The notes under the pieces: model-generated
The model's database searches: none
Told to the model about the DNA's origin: nothing
Seen by the model: the letters and a program-made list of their open reading frames with translations, nothing else
Made by a program: the position numbers and the translations under genes
Assembly: GCA_000310025.1 (NCBI GenBank)
Contig: FN649750.1
Span: forward strand, 828,723-892,722
DNA length: 64,000 nt
Reading direction: 5' to 3'
Source of the DNA: Ectocarpus siliculosus
Taxonomy: Eukaryota > Sar > Phaeophyceae > Ectocarpales > Ectocarpaceae
In this document: one piece after another, positions 32,571 through 43,748 of the stretch
Position numbering within the stretch: the first letter of the stretch is position 1
Layout of the letters: every line of letters starts with the position of its first letter

Positions 32571-33800
32571 GCTCCCTCCGTCTGTGTGAGTCTCTCTCGC
32601 TCTGCCTCCCTCTCCCAATTCCCTTCATCTATGGCGTAGTTTTGGCCCAGCATCGAAAAGACATTCGAAGATCTGTATACCCAATGAACCGTGATGACCT
32701 GTGTTTGAGATCTTGATTGAGTCCAAATCTATGGGCAGTTAACTTGAAGGTTGTGCTTTGGACGTGTGTCTCTTTCCTACTCTACCTTCCGCCGTACTCA
32801 GGAGTCTACCACGCGGCGCGGTCAACAGTCGACGGTAAAGGGAAATAAGCCTTGCGAAACGGGTTGGCCGCAAATCCAAGGCGTGTACACGTGCATCGTT
32901 GAACTAGAGGCTACTTCAACCGAAGATACCGCCGTGCGCGTACAGGAAGATGTAGACTAGACTAGTCCTGTAAGAAATCAGTGAAGCGTATATTGTAGTC
33001 CCACAACCTGTCATCGCAAGCTCTACTGAGGCCATATGCATATGCGGCGGGAATCTGTTGTGCGGACTGTAGTTCCTTGCAAACGCATCTATTCTACGCG
33101 TTTGGGGGGGTGCAATAGTGCGTGTTGTCCCATAGGGCTGTGCTCGTAAGGAAGATGAAGCTGCGTAATATTGATTACGTCTCCCATTCAAGTTAATGGT
33201 TGGCGTGCTGACGCCTATCCCTGCGTGGAATGAATTTTGGATGAAAATAGGGGCAACCGATTGATGGGGGGCGGGCGGTCACAATGTGACACGTCGATGT
33301 GGAGACAAAAATAGAGTAAGGTCGAGGTGAAGATTCGACAGGTACTTCGAGCTCCTATCATGCTCTCGAACATGGCAGAGGCTATTGTTGGTATCGAGGG
33401 ACGATAAGGGGAGGGGGTATGTTGTCGTAAATTCCGTTAGACCATTGACCCCGCATCCTTACAAAGCCGGGGCGGGGCACGCCGGGTTCTCACCGGGCCA
33501 GGCGCTCGCATGTCCAAGCGCAAAGCGCGTGAGGTATTCGGCGAGTCGCATGGATGGCGGGTGCGCTGCTTCCTGCTAAACGATGTTCGGCATCTTGTGC
33601 TTATTTCCTCGCATGCATACGGATGGCAGCTGCGAACGGCTTCATCGATTTCCTGATGCCTTCCCTTCCAGAAACAATCAAAAGTGCTGCGTTTGACAAC
33701 TTTAACACAACGTGGTCCGACCATCACCTTTGCGCGGAGTGAGGGTTCTCGACCCCGCACAACATGATCTACTCGACTGCCACACATAAAGGTTACCCAA
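32011..33800. repeat. Long inverted repeat, arms about 365 bp
   Basis: The arm 32011-32378 is the diverged reverse complement of 33432-33800. Shared landmarks include GTTGTGCGGGGTCGAGAA and CCGGTGAGAACCCGGCGTG. The arms enclose about 1.05 kb containing a (TC)n tract. Copies 1 and 2 of element A have only the right arm (near 5640-6050 and 16005-16420), so the left arm is a later inverted duplication. Each arm holds a coding-like segment oriented toward the outside of the right arm, for example VVRGRE followed by KGIIAPR. Confidence 0.7.
32505..32570. repeat. (TC)n microsatellite
   Basis: About 33 uninterrupted TC dinucleotides. Shorter CT runs occur at the equivalent place in copies 1 (near 4720) and 2 (near 15112), so the tract expanded in this copy. 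Confidence 0.95.
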
Positions 33801-34445
33801 AAAAGAACTTGAAGGAAAAACAAAGCGGTAGCCTGACTGTCCAGGTTAAGAATCGACCAGCTTCTTTCCTCAAAGAAACCGATACGGTCTCTAGATAGAT
33901 GACGAAACAAATTGTGAATGAATGAATGCATGAATGAATGAATGGTCTTTCAGTCCGAAGGCCTGAACCACGCACGTTTTTGAGCCGAACGTCCGAGCCG
34001 CGAATTCCTCTAGGAGACCGTTACGGTCTCTATCTAGAGGTCTCACAAACGGTAAAAAATATGTGCATGAATGAATGAATGAATGAATGAATGATCACGT
34101 TCACTCCGAAACTCCGAACCACGCACTTTTCTGACCTGAACTGCTGAGGCGCGAGGAATCAGACCATTGGCCGTCCTGCACTACTTTGGACGCCCTCAGC
34201 AAGTTTCAGCCTGATTGACGCCTCCTGTGTTAATATTTGGCTGTGTCGGTGATCAGCCTCAAGCACGAAGAAACACGAGCATGCAGCAGGTGCTTCCGGC
34301 ACCAAATTGCTCCGATCTCGACGAATTCGTGCCTACACTTTGCCTACCCGCCATCAAATGGAAGCCTCGTTCAATCTACATGAAACGCACAGCCCGTTCG
34401 ACGCTGGAATGACTGTGTGTGTCTACCTGTTTAGCTTGTCAACGA

Positions 34446-35277
34446 CAGGTTCGGGCCACACCGCTGCAACTTCCGACTCGAGAGCATGTTCCGCCGCATT
34501 CCGCATGCACACTTGACAACTTGATAATTGATGGCTTTCTATTATTCGTCGGAACACAGCCATCCATTCATGCATCCTCCATTGTTGTACATTAACCCCA
34601 ACGTGTGTATTAGTTCCCGGCCTGCCATTTCCATTCCACGACGGAATTCGCCAGGGATTAGCCTGCCCAGTAGACGGGAGACGTCGCGAGAACGGACATA
34701 ACACATCGCGAGAAGGAACAGAACACAGCACTATGAAAAGGCATTGGACGCGTTTCCTTTTGGACTGTGTCCAAGGGATATGTGTGTCCTCTTTTGGGGT
34801 GGTGGCAGCATGATGGATGTTCTAACGAGCATGGTCGGCACGGTTTAAGCGAACAACAACATCAACAACAACACCGATGACAATACCAAGAACGTTACCA
34901 ACGACAACGAAAATAACAAAAAAAAAATCAACAACGACCGCCAGTGACCGTGTGGCACATTCTGCATTCTCCCGTACCCCGCCAACCCACACACGCATGT
35001 GTTTAGATGGAAGGATCGTTGATGGTACCGTTTGCCATACTTGTTTCCGTTGCCATTGCCGTTGTTGTGGTCGTTGTTGTTGGTGTTGTTGGCATTGCTG
35101 CTGCTGCTGCTGTGTTTGTGTCGATGTTATTATTGTTGTAGGTGTTGGGGAGTTTGGTGTCATTGCTGCCGTAGTTGCTTTCATGTTGGGTCAAAGGGGT
35201 TGCAGTTTGAGGCAGAACACAAGCCCTTATCCCGGCTTCTTGTCTCCAACGTTTTGGCTGTTGGTATCGCGCAACAG
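34446..35277. other. Interval between element A and the ArfGAP exons
   Basis: It contains AAC- and GTT-type triplet runs near 34855-34935 and 35050-35110, which produce low-complexity open frames. The upstream half of the PH domain should be encoded somewhere to the left of 35278, but no convincing exon was found here. Confidence 0.45.
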
Positions 35278-35362
35278 GGAAGATTCCGTTCTGCTTCCTT
35301 CTGGTCGGGGATGACGGGTACAGGCTGGAGCTGCAGGCCGAGAGCGAAGACGAGATGCTCAA
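35278..35362 (+). CDS. ArfGAP gene, exon encoding PH-domain strands
   Basis: It follows the acceptor GCAACAG and ends before GTAAGT. It encodes KIPFCFLLVGDDGYRLELQ and ESEDEMLK, the last strands of a PH domain leading into its C-terminal helix. It ends with two bases of a Lys codon completed by the next exon. Confidence 0.75.
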
Positions 35363-38300
35363 GTAAGTGGCTGGTTGCTCTTGACGCATGCGTGAAGCCC
35401 CCCTCTACTCCACACGCCTGTTTTGACGGTCATGGCGCTGTTGTTTCTTCATGCATTGGCATGGATATTGAATGTTTGCGGGAGCTTTGCCAAGCGGTCT
35501 GCCTGTAATCTGTAGCCGCGCACCACCCTTTTCTGGCTCTGCGGCGGAAATGACGAGCCACGTTTAATCATCTGCATCATCCGAGAACTTGAACAGCGTT
35601 AGCGCAAGGGCAGCCTTGAAAAGGACAGGGCGAGGAGTGTGTACAGCGCCAGCCCGGGGCCTGGTTCCTGATGATCTGATGCCTGTCTGTGTGACGGCAC
35701 TCCGATCGTTCGCTTCCATTTTTTATGCCAGTTCTTTTTCCTGTACCCGAGATGACGAGACCCTGGTACATATTTTCGAAGACCAATGTCGTGGGTGACT
35801 GCGGGAGAATGAGCCTGGACTTGTGTCGGGAAGGAACACCTCAGAAAAAAATTGTTCCGAGAAAATCGAGCAATTCTCGGTGCATTTGATTGTTCCTGGC
35901 CTGTCGTCCCTCACCCCACCCTTTTCTTTTTCGTCCCCACCCGATTTCGATCCTGGTCCGGTGAGGACCCGGCGTGCTCCGTCCCGGCTTTGTAGGGATG
36001 CGACGTCAATGGTCTAACGACTACGGCATGCACGACTATGAGTACACCCCCCCGCCACCCGATTTCGATCGGTATTTTTTGTGTTGTTGTATTTTCACTT
36101 GTGTCGAACGAAAAAAGATGGATGGCAGCGATGCGGAGGTGTCAGCGGATAGAGGATGCCTCTCCCCGGGGTTCCACTGATCTGCTGGGCACCGCGGACG
36201 GAAGAGCGGGGGGAGGGCGGAAGACGATCGGGCTTCGAGCAGAAGCCCTGATGGATCGGTTTAGAAAAGCGAATCCGGTGAGAACGATGGGAGTCGAAAC
36301 ATGTTGACGCGGGTGTGCCGGGCATTTTGTTTTCGGGCGTGGGAGGACATATTGGGGCCGCACTCGCCCTGATTGGAAGGCACAAGTCGCTTTGCTCACC
36401 CCAAGCGGTAGTTTCCACCGCGCCACTGTCCTGCCCAAAGAATGGCGGAGGGGACCAGAACAGAATTGTATATTTTTCGCGTGTTTCGTGCCGAGGACTC
36501 CGGTAGTGCTGATGCCCGATGCGCTCCAAGCTTTTTGTACGAACTAACGTGTGTTGCGAGATTGTGTTGCGAGATTGTGTTGCGAGATTGTGTACTTGGA
36601 AGTGGAATACGCATGAACCGATTCTTGCCAGAATTATAGAGTTTTGGACAGCAAGGTTCCTCGCTCCGACATCGACCTTTTCCCGGCCCGATAATTAACA
36701 TGCCGCCGAGGTGCAACGAGGTGCGAGAGGGGGCTCCGCAGACATGGATGGGTCCGCCCCTGTCTCGGCCCTCCCCCTTTGTTTTTCTTCCTCACCTACT
36801 TCGCGTTCTCTTGAAATAGGTACCGCTGGTTGTTCTTTCCTGTTTGGCGGGCCTTTTCTCATGGTTTTTCCATATATGAATGTGTTTTTTTTTTGTCGCC
36901 ATGCCTCTTTCGCTTTCGCTTGCACCGCCGCATGTACGTGTAGTGCTGCGCCGAGTGCGGGAGTTCGAGGATCGAGTGGGCCTCCGTGAACATCGGGATC
37001 ACGCTGTGCGAGGCGTGCGCCACTGTCCACAGGGCGCTGGGCAGCTCAGTCAGGTAACAGCAACAGCAACGGCAACATCAATGCACGGTTGCTTGGTGCT
37101 TGGTACTGTTCGCTCTGTTTTGATCTGTTTTTGGCTTCTGGACGACAGGTGTGCGTTCTGTATTCACTTCTATTTTCTTCGACGGCATCGACCGCGCTAA
37201 CCTTCTGACTAGCGAAAAGGGTAACCATCAAGATCCCTGCAATGAACCCAAAAGCTTGCTGGTTCTTGAACTCATCCTGGACGTCAGTTTAGTCCCTGGA
37301 ATGATGCCAATGTGTGTGTATGTGCAACTCACTTCATTCTGGAAGTCAGCTAGCTACTGGAGGCGTGGCCAAGGCTTGTGTGTAGGTTGTTCGACTCATT
37401 CTGAACGTTTTCGGTTGGGGCTAGCGTTAGGGGTAGGGAGATAGGGTTACATGAAGAGGACGAGGTATTGATCCTCTTCTCCGGCCTGCCCTGCTCCTCC
37501 TACTCGCAACCATCCGGCACACCCGCCGCCGCAGCACGCTGCGGTCCTTGAAGCTGGACCCGTGGAGTGTTTTCGTCCTCCAGTCGCTGGTAGAAGACCT
37601 GGGGAACGAGAGGGCGCGGTGCGTGTGGGAGTTCAACGTCTCCCCGGGATGGACCAAGCCGACGCCGGACTCGGGAGCCCAAGACAGAGAGCAGTGAGAA
37701 AGCTAGCTTACCGTTGTTGTTGTTGTCTTCACATTAAAAACCATTCCGACCTCTCTGTCTAGTCCCTTCATCTGTCCGTGCTACTGAGAACAACACTTGA
37801 CGCGGTCGATCCCTGCGGTCACAGGCGAACTTCCGCTGCGAAAGGTAGAACGAAGTATTTCATAAAAATGGACCCGAAGGGTCCGCAAGCCCGTACGTTG
37901 AATTGATTCATTGCAAATTCGCTAGTGCTTGCTCAACATTTTTCCGCGCATACGTACATAGAGATGGAGCGTGTTGTCGTTTTCGCGTAGAACATGAAAT
38001 AATGACATGGTACGTGTTGTCTTTACTATTCTCGCGGCCCATCGCTCGTACTCCCGCGAGCTGAGCGAAAGTAAGGATGGTACTGCTTGTCGAGAGAAAA
38101 TACCGCACCCACGAGGACAGGTTGGTTCCGAGCTCGATTCCCTCCCCCGACGAAAAGCACGGTGTTGAACAGTTATGTCATGATTTTTGGAAAGCTCTCG
38201 ACGAGGCGGTTCCGACGCGGCAACACTTGCGCCGCCGTTGGTGGATCTGCGGCAGACTAGTCGGGCTGTGAGAATGGGTGGTCCACGGGGTGTGTGGTAT

Positions 38301-41300
38301 CTTACGTTACGCAACCTACGGCGCACGCCTGCTGGACACCCGACCCCTACCTAGCTTCACTCATAGTCACGCCTGCTGAGCAAGTGTCGCTTGCTGCTGC
38401 TATGGGGTATACATTTATGGCTCTTGTGGTTCGGATAGCAATCCCGTTTACCGTCTGTTTTATGTTTTTTCTCGTTTTTTCGTGTTGATCTTGTGACCCG
38501 TTCCGTGGTTTGATTCCAGATGGTCCTTTGGTGTTTGGTGGGACGAGGCGGTTACTGCCATGTGCCGACGTTGCACACTAAGGCTTTTCACTCGTCTGAG
38601 GTTGCTTGCTGCCGCCTGTGCATGGGTGGACAGTGTGCACATTGCGGAAGTTGCGCGCGAAAACATGACACCAACTGTCTTCCGCGTCTTGGTCGATTCG
38701 GTACGTTCATGCGTCGTTGCCTAGTGCCGGCCCTGACTTGCTGCCCGTGGTGTTTGCTGGTGTTGTAAGTCGATACTGAATACTGATGGTGTTTGCCAAG
38801 GTTCCGACACCCAGCGCCAATCACATCGTTGTGCATATGCGTGTTGCTTATGTTGTATTTCACTCAACATTTTGCTTTGATTTCGTGATTCCGAACGGCC
38901 AAGCGCTGCATCAAGCACGTTGTTGAGCAATTCGCCTATTTGTCGCTTGTTCGTGATTAAAATAGATGGATCATCGCCAAGTATCGGTGGTACGGCTTCG
39001 TCGGGAACGACACCAGAGATGCCCCCCTCGTGTCCAAGGCCATGATACATGTGAGCATCGTCGAGACTACCGCCCTTTTTTCCGAGGGCTCCGCGGTTTG
39101 TGATTTCGTGGGAGGCGTGATCAGTGGGGGAGTCCGTGGTTGGTGATGTCCCGGGACGCGTGTTCAGGGGGGCTCCGTGGCTAGGGATTTCCTAAGGCAT
39201 GGAATATCCCGCCACGAAATCTTGACACGGCACCCCCCCCCCCCCCTCCTTGGGCTGGAGACCCGTTTTGTTGCTGATGGTCCATTTGGTTCAANNNNNN
39301 NNNNNNNNNNNNNNNNNNNNNNNNNNNNNNNNNNNNNNNNNNNNNNNNNNNNNNNNNNNNNNNNNNNNNNNNNNNNNNNNNNNNNNNNNNNNNNNNNNNN
39401 NNNNNNNNNNNNNNNNNNNNNNNNNNNNNNNNNNNNNNNNNNNNNNNNNNNNNNNNNNNNNNNNNNNNNNNNNNNNNNNNNNNNNNNNNNNNNNNNNNNN
39501 NNNNNNNNNNNNNNNNNNNNNNNNNNNNNNNNNNNNNNNNNNNNNNNNNNNNNNNNNNNNNNNNNNNNNNNNNNNNNNNNNNNNNNNNNNNNNNNNNNNN
39601 NNNNNNNNNNNNNNNNNNNNNNNNNNNNNNNNNNNNNNNNNNNNNNNNNGATCTCCTATCGGCAGCCTTACTTGCATAGTCTGCGTCTGCGAACACCTCC
39701 ATGCTCAACCCTGCTACACTACCCCTCCTGAATGTAATACCCAAGTCACTAGTCCTTACCACATACCCCAAAATACCAAAACCTGCTCTCCAATGAATCT
39801 CTTTGGGAGAGGCACAGTACCGTGCTACCGCTCTCACTGCGTTCGCGATATCTGGCCTCGTTTGCGTTGCCAGCCACATCAATGATCCTATCAGCTCACG
39901 AAAAGGCCTTGATACCACTTATTCATCTTGGTCAAACTCTGAAAGCTTCAACCCTACAGGAAGAGGAATTTCCTTCCCGTACTCTACCCCAAACTCCATC
40001 CCCAACTCTTCAGCGTACGTCTGCTTCGACGTCTTCAAAGTCCCTGCATCCCAATTTTCCAAGAATAACATCTCCTCTACCGCCTGCTCCCTCAGGTTGT
40101 GATCGCTGTTCACAACCAAACATCCTGTGAAAACCCCGAAAATAAAATCCTACTCGTTCAGGCTCGACCTCGTACTCAAAAAGACCAAACACAAAGCCGA
40201 AGCAACACAAACCAAAGCCAAAACAATGAGAACACGAAATAAGAAAAGTCACACCATTGGTCACACGAAGTATTTTTGCCGGCCCATCAACCCCAGCGCT
40301 TTCATCCATCCCTCCTGCCACTGCTTCTTCCCCGCGGTAGCCACCCTCGCCTCTGCCGCGGCCACCCTTTTCTGCTGGCATGGCCGCGGCTCGGGCTTCA
40401 TCAGGTGCCACGTATCCGCCTGGGTGGGGTGGGTGCAGCTGTCTCTCCGGGGGGATTGACTCGGCAGTGCAGGGGAGATTGCGCATCCGAAAGGGAAAGG
40501 CACAGGCAAATCAGTCACCCAAAGCGTCAATTTAGCACGTTGCACTGCTGGGGAGAATACCTTGCAATACGCCCCCTGTTCTGCGCAGCAGTGATCGTTG
40601 TCTTTCGCATTCTGTACGACATCATGGTTACCTAACAAATCGAACGCCAATCTACGACTGAGGTTAATTACTCTTCTTTCGTAAAAGTGACACAACGATT
40701 CTTGCGATTTGTCTGACAAGGTTAATTATTCCTCGGTCACGCAAACAACAATGTTGGATCCATGGTAGAGCTTACACAGCTGTGTTTCTGATCAACAACC
40801 CAACACATCTTCTTACTGGTGTGCAACCACTCCGCTGCTTTCGTGCATACAGTGTTCTGGTACGAAATGGAGATCATCTCCATGTAGTCCTGTCGGTTAC
40901 ACAGACCCCTGACCAAATTTCCAAGTGTATCCCCCTACAACTCCTACCGCTGGACATGCAACAGACTCCTGTTCATAACACGCAACTCATTGTCGGTAGA
41001 GGGTGCAAAGATTCATGACACCTTCGCATATCCCGTTATCGACGTGAACGCAAAAATAATGAGTCGGAGATCAATCTCTGTATTTTAACACAAGAGGGAC
41101 AAAATATTCCCATCAACTTCAAAGCACTCAAGAAGGTATATGCAGCAGCTTGGTTAGGATTCGCTGACACTCTCATCTATTCTTTCAGTTTCTGTGGGTG
41201 ACTGGCAACCTTACGTGGCGTAGTAGCCATACAACCTCGCAGTTTTTGGTGGGTGACTGGCAACCTTGCGTGACGCAATATCAATTTAACCTCGCAGTTT

Positions 41301-43748
41301 TGTGTGGGTGACTGCCAACCTTACGTGACTCAATATCCATTCAACCTCGCAGTTTTGTGTGGATCACTGGCAACCTTATCAAGAATAGAACGCCCTTTGA
41401 TGGGGTCTACTGCTGTACCTCTCAGGAAAAACATGTGCAAGATGATGACGCGTATGTATGCAGAACTCAACAAGGTGTGCTGTAGGTTTATCGGAGCACA
41501 CCCAAACGAAATCGACGAAGACAAGCATGCAAGCACATACCAAAACCACTTCAGACGTAAAACGGTGAGCAGATCATCACGTGCCTGAGCGGATCTACGA
41601 CCTTAGTAGGCGCATGCTGATGGTGTTGCTGCTCGGCATCTCCAGTGTTATAACAACATTCGAAATTGGCTCTCAAAAACCTGTACTCCAACCTGGACAT
41701 CGCCACTAGAATCAAACACACCCGTAAATGGGGCTACATGTATTATTACATACAGGACTGACACGGATGGTGTCCTTAGGGGGTAAGACTTCCCTGGTTT
41801 CCTCCCCCGGGGTGTTGGTCCTCCGCATTGCCCGCGCGAAGGACTCAACGAGACGGTCCTCCAACGATCGTGGCTGGTCTTCAGGTTGCGGGTCTAACGC
41901 TGTTCCAGCCGGCCGAGCATGCCGGGGATCGCCTCCATCGGGGGGCTTGTCCACGCTCTCTGATGCGGGACGCTTCTCTTCCGTAAACTTGATTTTTTCT
42001 TGTACTACCTTCTCCACTTCCTCTTTGATGTGCGCCGATAATGCTTGGCGGTCCTCTTCAGTTAAGCTGCTGAGGTTGAGGGCTTCCATGATCTACTTCT
42101 CTAGCCGAACCCTTTTAGCTAACCTCACCTCGGGATCCCGTGTGATATCACACGCTAGCGTGTTAGGATGATCCGAACTGGGGGTAGCTTGTCGCAAGAC
42201 GTGTGTTGAATAGGGTGTCGGCAACTCGGCGAACTCGCGCCAAGGAGGAAAGATGTGCTGGGCTTGTTGTATAGACTTCTTCTTCACATGAAAAACATGG
42301 ACTCACATGAACACATGATGAACGAACTGCACGCACACGCGCACGCACCATCAGTACGGGGGCGACGCAGTATACAACAGGGGTACCTTGCACACCCTGG
42401 AAATACATTCCACGTACCACACAATCCTACAACCACTTGGCATTGCTACAAGTATATCTATCAGATTGCCACACGGATACTTTGTTTTTGGTGCTTGGTA
42501 CATTGCCGTGTGTGTTGTCATTCCATCACCAGTGTTGTGCGTCGTGGGATTAGAATGGCCTTGACGATTTTGATGTTGGTTGTGGTGATGACGACGACCT
42601 TGGCAATGATGAAAATGTTGAAGATTGGGCTAATTATGATATTTGAAGATATCTGGTTATGGTAATGGTGGTGATACTGATGACAATTTATGAATTTTGT
42701 ATTCATCTGTGATGATAGCAATGGTGCCTTGGCAGCAGTGATGGCGATGATGATAGCAATAATTCTGGTGTGGCACGATGATTGTCACAGAGGCAACGCT
42801 GCTGATGGACCCTGCCTATGATAATGATATGGTACGCGACGGCGTTGCAGGCGGCCGCCCGCGGCGACGTGGAGAGGGTAGTGTGGTGCATCGCGCATAA
42901 GGGAGAGGTGAACTGGTCGGATCCCGACGAGAAAAATGGCCTCACTCCCCTGCACGCGGCCTGCGAGGCTGACAGGAGGCGCGCTGTCGCGATCCTTCTG
43001 CTCAATGGGGCGAACATGTGTGTACTGTATCTTATGCCGTTTGGATATCTTTGCAACAACATTTAGAAGCCTGTTCACACAACACTACACTGTTGGTTTC
43101 TGTGCGAGTACCACGTGCGTATTAGTTATCTGTCGGTGTCTTTCCCAGAACTGGGCGTACTGTTGTAGTATGCTGTTGGGCTCTTTCCCAGCACGTGTGC
43201 GTACAAGTATTGTGTTTATATGCTCTCAATGTCCACGTCCATACTAAATCGTCTGCTGTTGATGGCTTTCCCAGAACGTGTGCGTACGATTATGCTGTTG
43301 ACCTCAGAGCGTGTGTCACTCTGGTTGTCACCTTGCGGTACACGCCCAGGTGCCTCAGCGAACCACCTGATGGTGCCTAGCTCGCTATCTGTTTTCCTTT
43401 TTTCGGGCTCTGTTTTTTCTTCACAATTCATTCTTCAGGGCCTGGTCTACCTGAAGCTCGTTCCGCCTCGGTCGTGACCGAGATTTCGTCCTGTTGCTTT
43501 GCAGCCAATGCCGACCCGGAAATGAGGTTTCCTTTCTCGTATATCGAAAGGGCCTGTACTCGGTTCTCTCTGCCGTTGCCCGTCACACAACCACGATGAC
43601 CATAACAAACTTGTTGTGCGCTTCTCGCCTACTGCACAGGTACGCCAAGAACGCGCGGGGCGTGAGCTCTCAAGACCTTGTCAACCAAGACCCCTACTCT
43701 GATTTCGCCCGCGTGTTGGCGGAGAAAGAGAGGGGGGACCTGTGGTGA
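35278..43748 (+). CDS. ArfGAP with PH and ankyrin repeats (ACAP/AGAP-like), 5' part missing
   Basis: Eight exons join in phase: 35278-35362, 36118-36277, 36944-37053, 37535-37693, 38076-38208, 42851-43019, 43505-43526, 43640-43748. The product has the C-terminal half of a PH domain (RLELQAESEDEMLK then WMAAM), a complete ArfGAP zinc finger with spacing CX2CX16CX2C, and the catalytic Arg in VHRALG. The signature PGWTKPTPDS and ERKY follow, then ankyrin repeats (NGLTPLHAACEADRRRA). Family members stimulate GTP hydrolysis on Arf GTPases at membranes and shape vesicle traffic; the PH domain binds phosphoinositides. Introns run from about 110 bp to 4.6 kb, the largest loaded with mobile-element debris. 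N-terminal exons (rest of PH, possibly BAR) were not located, perhaps separated by the element A insertion. The coding frame is intact across all exons, so the gene is probably functional. Confidence 0.85.
35943..36055. repeat. Short copy of the inverted-repeat arm end
   Basis: About 105 bases match 32309-32410, including CCCGGCGTGCTCCGTCCCGG. It lies in the ArfGAP intron just upstream of the exon at 36118. Confidence 0.7.
36118..36277 (+). CDS. ArfGAP gene, exon with end of PH helix and linker
   Basis: The acceptor is GAAAAAAG and the first base completes the split Lys codon. WMAAMRRC is the conserved C-terminal PH helix with its Trp. A Gly/Arg-rich linker leads to EALMDRFRKANP just before the zinc finger. 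The exon ends at a codon boundary before GTGAGA. Confidence 0.8.
36944..37053 (+). CDS. ArfGAP gene, zinc-finger exon
   Basis: It starts after GTACGTGTAG and ends before GTAACA. It encodes CCAECGSS, IEWASVNIGITL and CEACATVHRALG. All four zinc ligands and the catalytic Arg of the HR motif are present. Confidence 0.9.
37535..37693 (+). CDS. ArfGAP gene, second half of the GAP domain
   Basis: It follows CCGCCGCAG and ends before GTGAGA. It encodes LRSLKLDPW, the helix LGNERARCVWE and PGWTKPTPDS. Each motif lines up with the ArfGAP family consensus, and the split codons at both ends agree with the neighbouring exons. Confidence 0.9.
38076..38208 (+). CDS. ArfGAP gene, exon from GAP end to first ankyrin helix
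   Basis: It encodes VERKYRTHEDRL, the end of the GAP domain, then a linker and LCHDFWKALDEA, which flows into the first ankyrin repeat. The donor GTTCCG is weak, but joining here gives an unbroken ankyrin helix with the next exon. Confidence 0.7.
39181..40120 (-). pseudogene. Copia pol fragment (end of RT and start of RNase H) in the ArfGAP intron
   Basis: On the minus strand 40119-39919 encodes TLKTSKQTYAEELGMEFG and IPLPVGLKLSEFDQDE. After a stop the same frame continues with FRELIGSLMWLATQTRPDIA and the RNase H region VFADADYASKAADRR. The assembly gap cuts through RNase H. The order and motifs match the C-terminus of Copia Pol. The stop codon and short flanks indicate a dead fragment. The sequence left of the gap (to 39181) shows no clear Copia motif. 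Confidence 0.85.
39295..39649. other. Assembly gap (run of N)
   Basis: About 355 unspecified bases. The gap may hide the rest of Copia RNase H and an LTR. Confidence 0.99.
41193..41385. repeat. Tandem repeat, about 62-bp unit, 3 copies plus a partial
   Basis: The motif TGGCAACCTTACGTG or close variants, followed by CAACCTCGCAGTTTT, recurs at about 62-base intervals. It lies in the large ArfGAP intron. Confidence 0.85.
41675..42253 (-). pseudogene. Ty3-type leader and Gag N-terminus fragment, copy 2
   Basis: The minus-strand ORF 42089-41712 begins MEALNLSSLTEEDRQALSAH and continues with KEEVEKVVQEKIKF and a Pro-rich region. Unlike the copy at 19717-20278 it is open for 125 codons. The leader contains CGCTAGCGTGTGA. 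Only the Gag N-terminus is present; capsid, zinc knuckle and pol are absent. Confidence 0.65.
42851..43019 (+). CDS. ArfGAP gene, ankyrin-repeat exon
   Basis: It follows GCGTTGCAG. It encodes AARGDVERVVWCIAHKG, VNWSDPDEKNG, TPLHAACEADRRRA and AILLLNGAN, nearly two ankyrin repeats. The donor is chosen within ATGTGTGTAC so that the next small exon stays in frame; 43017 or 43021 are alternatives. Confidence 0.85.
43505..43526 (+). CDS. ArfGAP gene, 22-bp micro-exon
   Basis: It lies between TTGCTTTGCAG and GTTTCC and encodes NADPEMR with split codons at both ends. It links the ankyrin exon to the last exon and restores the usual loop between repeats. Confidence 0.6.
43640..43748 (+). CDS. ArfGAP gene, last exon
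   Basis: It follows CTACTGCACAG. It encodes YAKNARGVSSQDLV, the start of another ankyrin-like helix, and ends ERGDLW before TGA. The reading frame agrees with the micro-exon. Confidence 0.75.

Larger units (their letters stand above)
28040..34445 (+). mobile_element. Element A, copy 3 (most coding-like copy)
   Basis: This copy is diverged from copies 1 and 2 but collinear, and it shares a further upstream segment with copy 4 (28040-28640 against 45190-45460). Exon-like segments are better preserved than the DNA between them. It has acquired a miniature LTR element (28236-28586) and a long inverted repeat (32011-33800) containing a (TC)n tract. No target duplication or terminal inverted repeat was identified, so the class remains open. 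Confidence 0.6.

Noticed and set aside
38520-38768. Cys-rich 82-residue ORF in the ArfGAP intron
   Set aside because: Cysteine spacing fits no known finger, it lacks splice borders in phase with the gene, and it is probably chance.
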